Origin: JBHPGW01 sp042569785
GTDB lineage: Bacteria > Planctomycetota > Phycisphaerae > Sedimentisphaerales > Anaerobacaceae
NCBI GenBank assembly: GCA_042569785.1
Contig: JBHPGW010000039.1
Coordinates: 1 to 24,490 of the forward strand
Direction: 5' to 3'
Length of the DNA: 24,490 nt
The notes beneath the pieces are model-generated. The model saw nothing but the letters and a program-made list of their open reading frames with translations, had not been told where the DNA came from and did not search any database. Of this stretch, positions 24,301-24,490 are shown in pieces. The translations under genes and the position numbers were made by a program. Positions within the stretch are counted from its first letter, which is position 1. The number at the start of each line of letters is the position of its first letter.

Positions 24301-24328
24301 TTTTGACAATGTTCATCTATCGTCAAAA
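24301..24328. repeat. Inverted repeat upstream of the prepilin gene
   Basis: TTTTGAC (24301-24307) and GTCAAAA (24322-24328) are exact complements with a 14-nt spacer. The position before the prepilin hairpin suits a regulator-binding site; no regulator is identified. Confidence 0.35.
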
Positions 24329-24490
24329 AAACTCAGAAAATTATCAGAAAAATAAAAAAATTTGATACATCGTTATAAGGCTATGATACGTCTGATCTCT
24401 TATGGGACGCTAATTTACATGACAGGGAATCTTACACTAGAGCAATTTAATTTTTCGTGTTCGCTTTATGCCTGTTGCGGCTTCGGCTGT

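Noticed and set aside
24383..24490. Possible start of a + strand gene, or end of a - strand gene, at the right edge
   Set aside because: The + frame from 24383 or 24419 and a - frame ending at 24437 are both open at the border, but the pieces are only 18-36 codons, have no usable ribosome-binding site and match nothing recognisable.

Overview
This 24.5 kb window reads as an ordinary, gene-dense bacterial chromosome segment. The likeliest source is a planctomycete, possibly of the Phycisphaerae/Sedimentisphaerales type. That assignment is an inference from three things: the prepilin N-terminus with Ala before the FSLVE cleavage site, the mix of a LolCDE-like transporter with stand-alone pseudopilins and an ADP-forming acetyl-CoA synthetase, and a moderate GC content. 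No rRNA, tRNA, CRISPR array, insertion sequence or phage gene was seen.

Left part, + strand (1-4540): the end of a PHP-domain protein whose start lies outside the window; a zinc-type medium-chain dehydrogenase that appears to carry two Rossmann-type halves; a 0.64 kb non-coding stretch with a canonical 16-bp parS site; and parB. No parA is seen beside parB.

Central block, - strand (16875 down to 4615): a run of eleven closely spaced genes. In transcription order they are a lipid/glycan flippase-like membrane protein, a DUF502 membrane protein, hpf, a PtsN-like PTS EIIA, class II fructose-bisphosphate aldolase, a large S41 (CtpA-like) PDZ protease with a lipoprotein signal, lysS, two LolC/E-type permeases joined by a 1-nt overlap, a LolD-type ATPase, and ilvE. 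It may be one to three transcription units. It combines envelope maintenance (protease, Lol-like ABC, flippase) with translation and central metabolism (lysS, hpf, fba, ilvE).

Right part: hisI on the + strand, then on the - strand a tightly coupled pair for acetyl-CoA/acetate handling (ADP-forming acyl-CoA synthetase, then a CoA-transferase/hydrolase with a C-terminal GNAT acetyltransferase domain, 9 nt apart). Next come a TraB/PrgY-family membrane protein, divergent rsmE with a plausible leaderless promoter, and a GspG-like prepilin. The last ~120 bases hold no supportable gene.

No clear undescribed defence or mobile system is present. The observations most worth following are the duplicated dehydrogenase with its degenerate PHP partner, the parS/parB locus without parA, the synthetase/CoA-transferase-GNAT pair, and several inverted repeats placed immediately upstream of genes.
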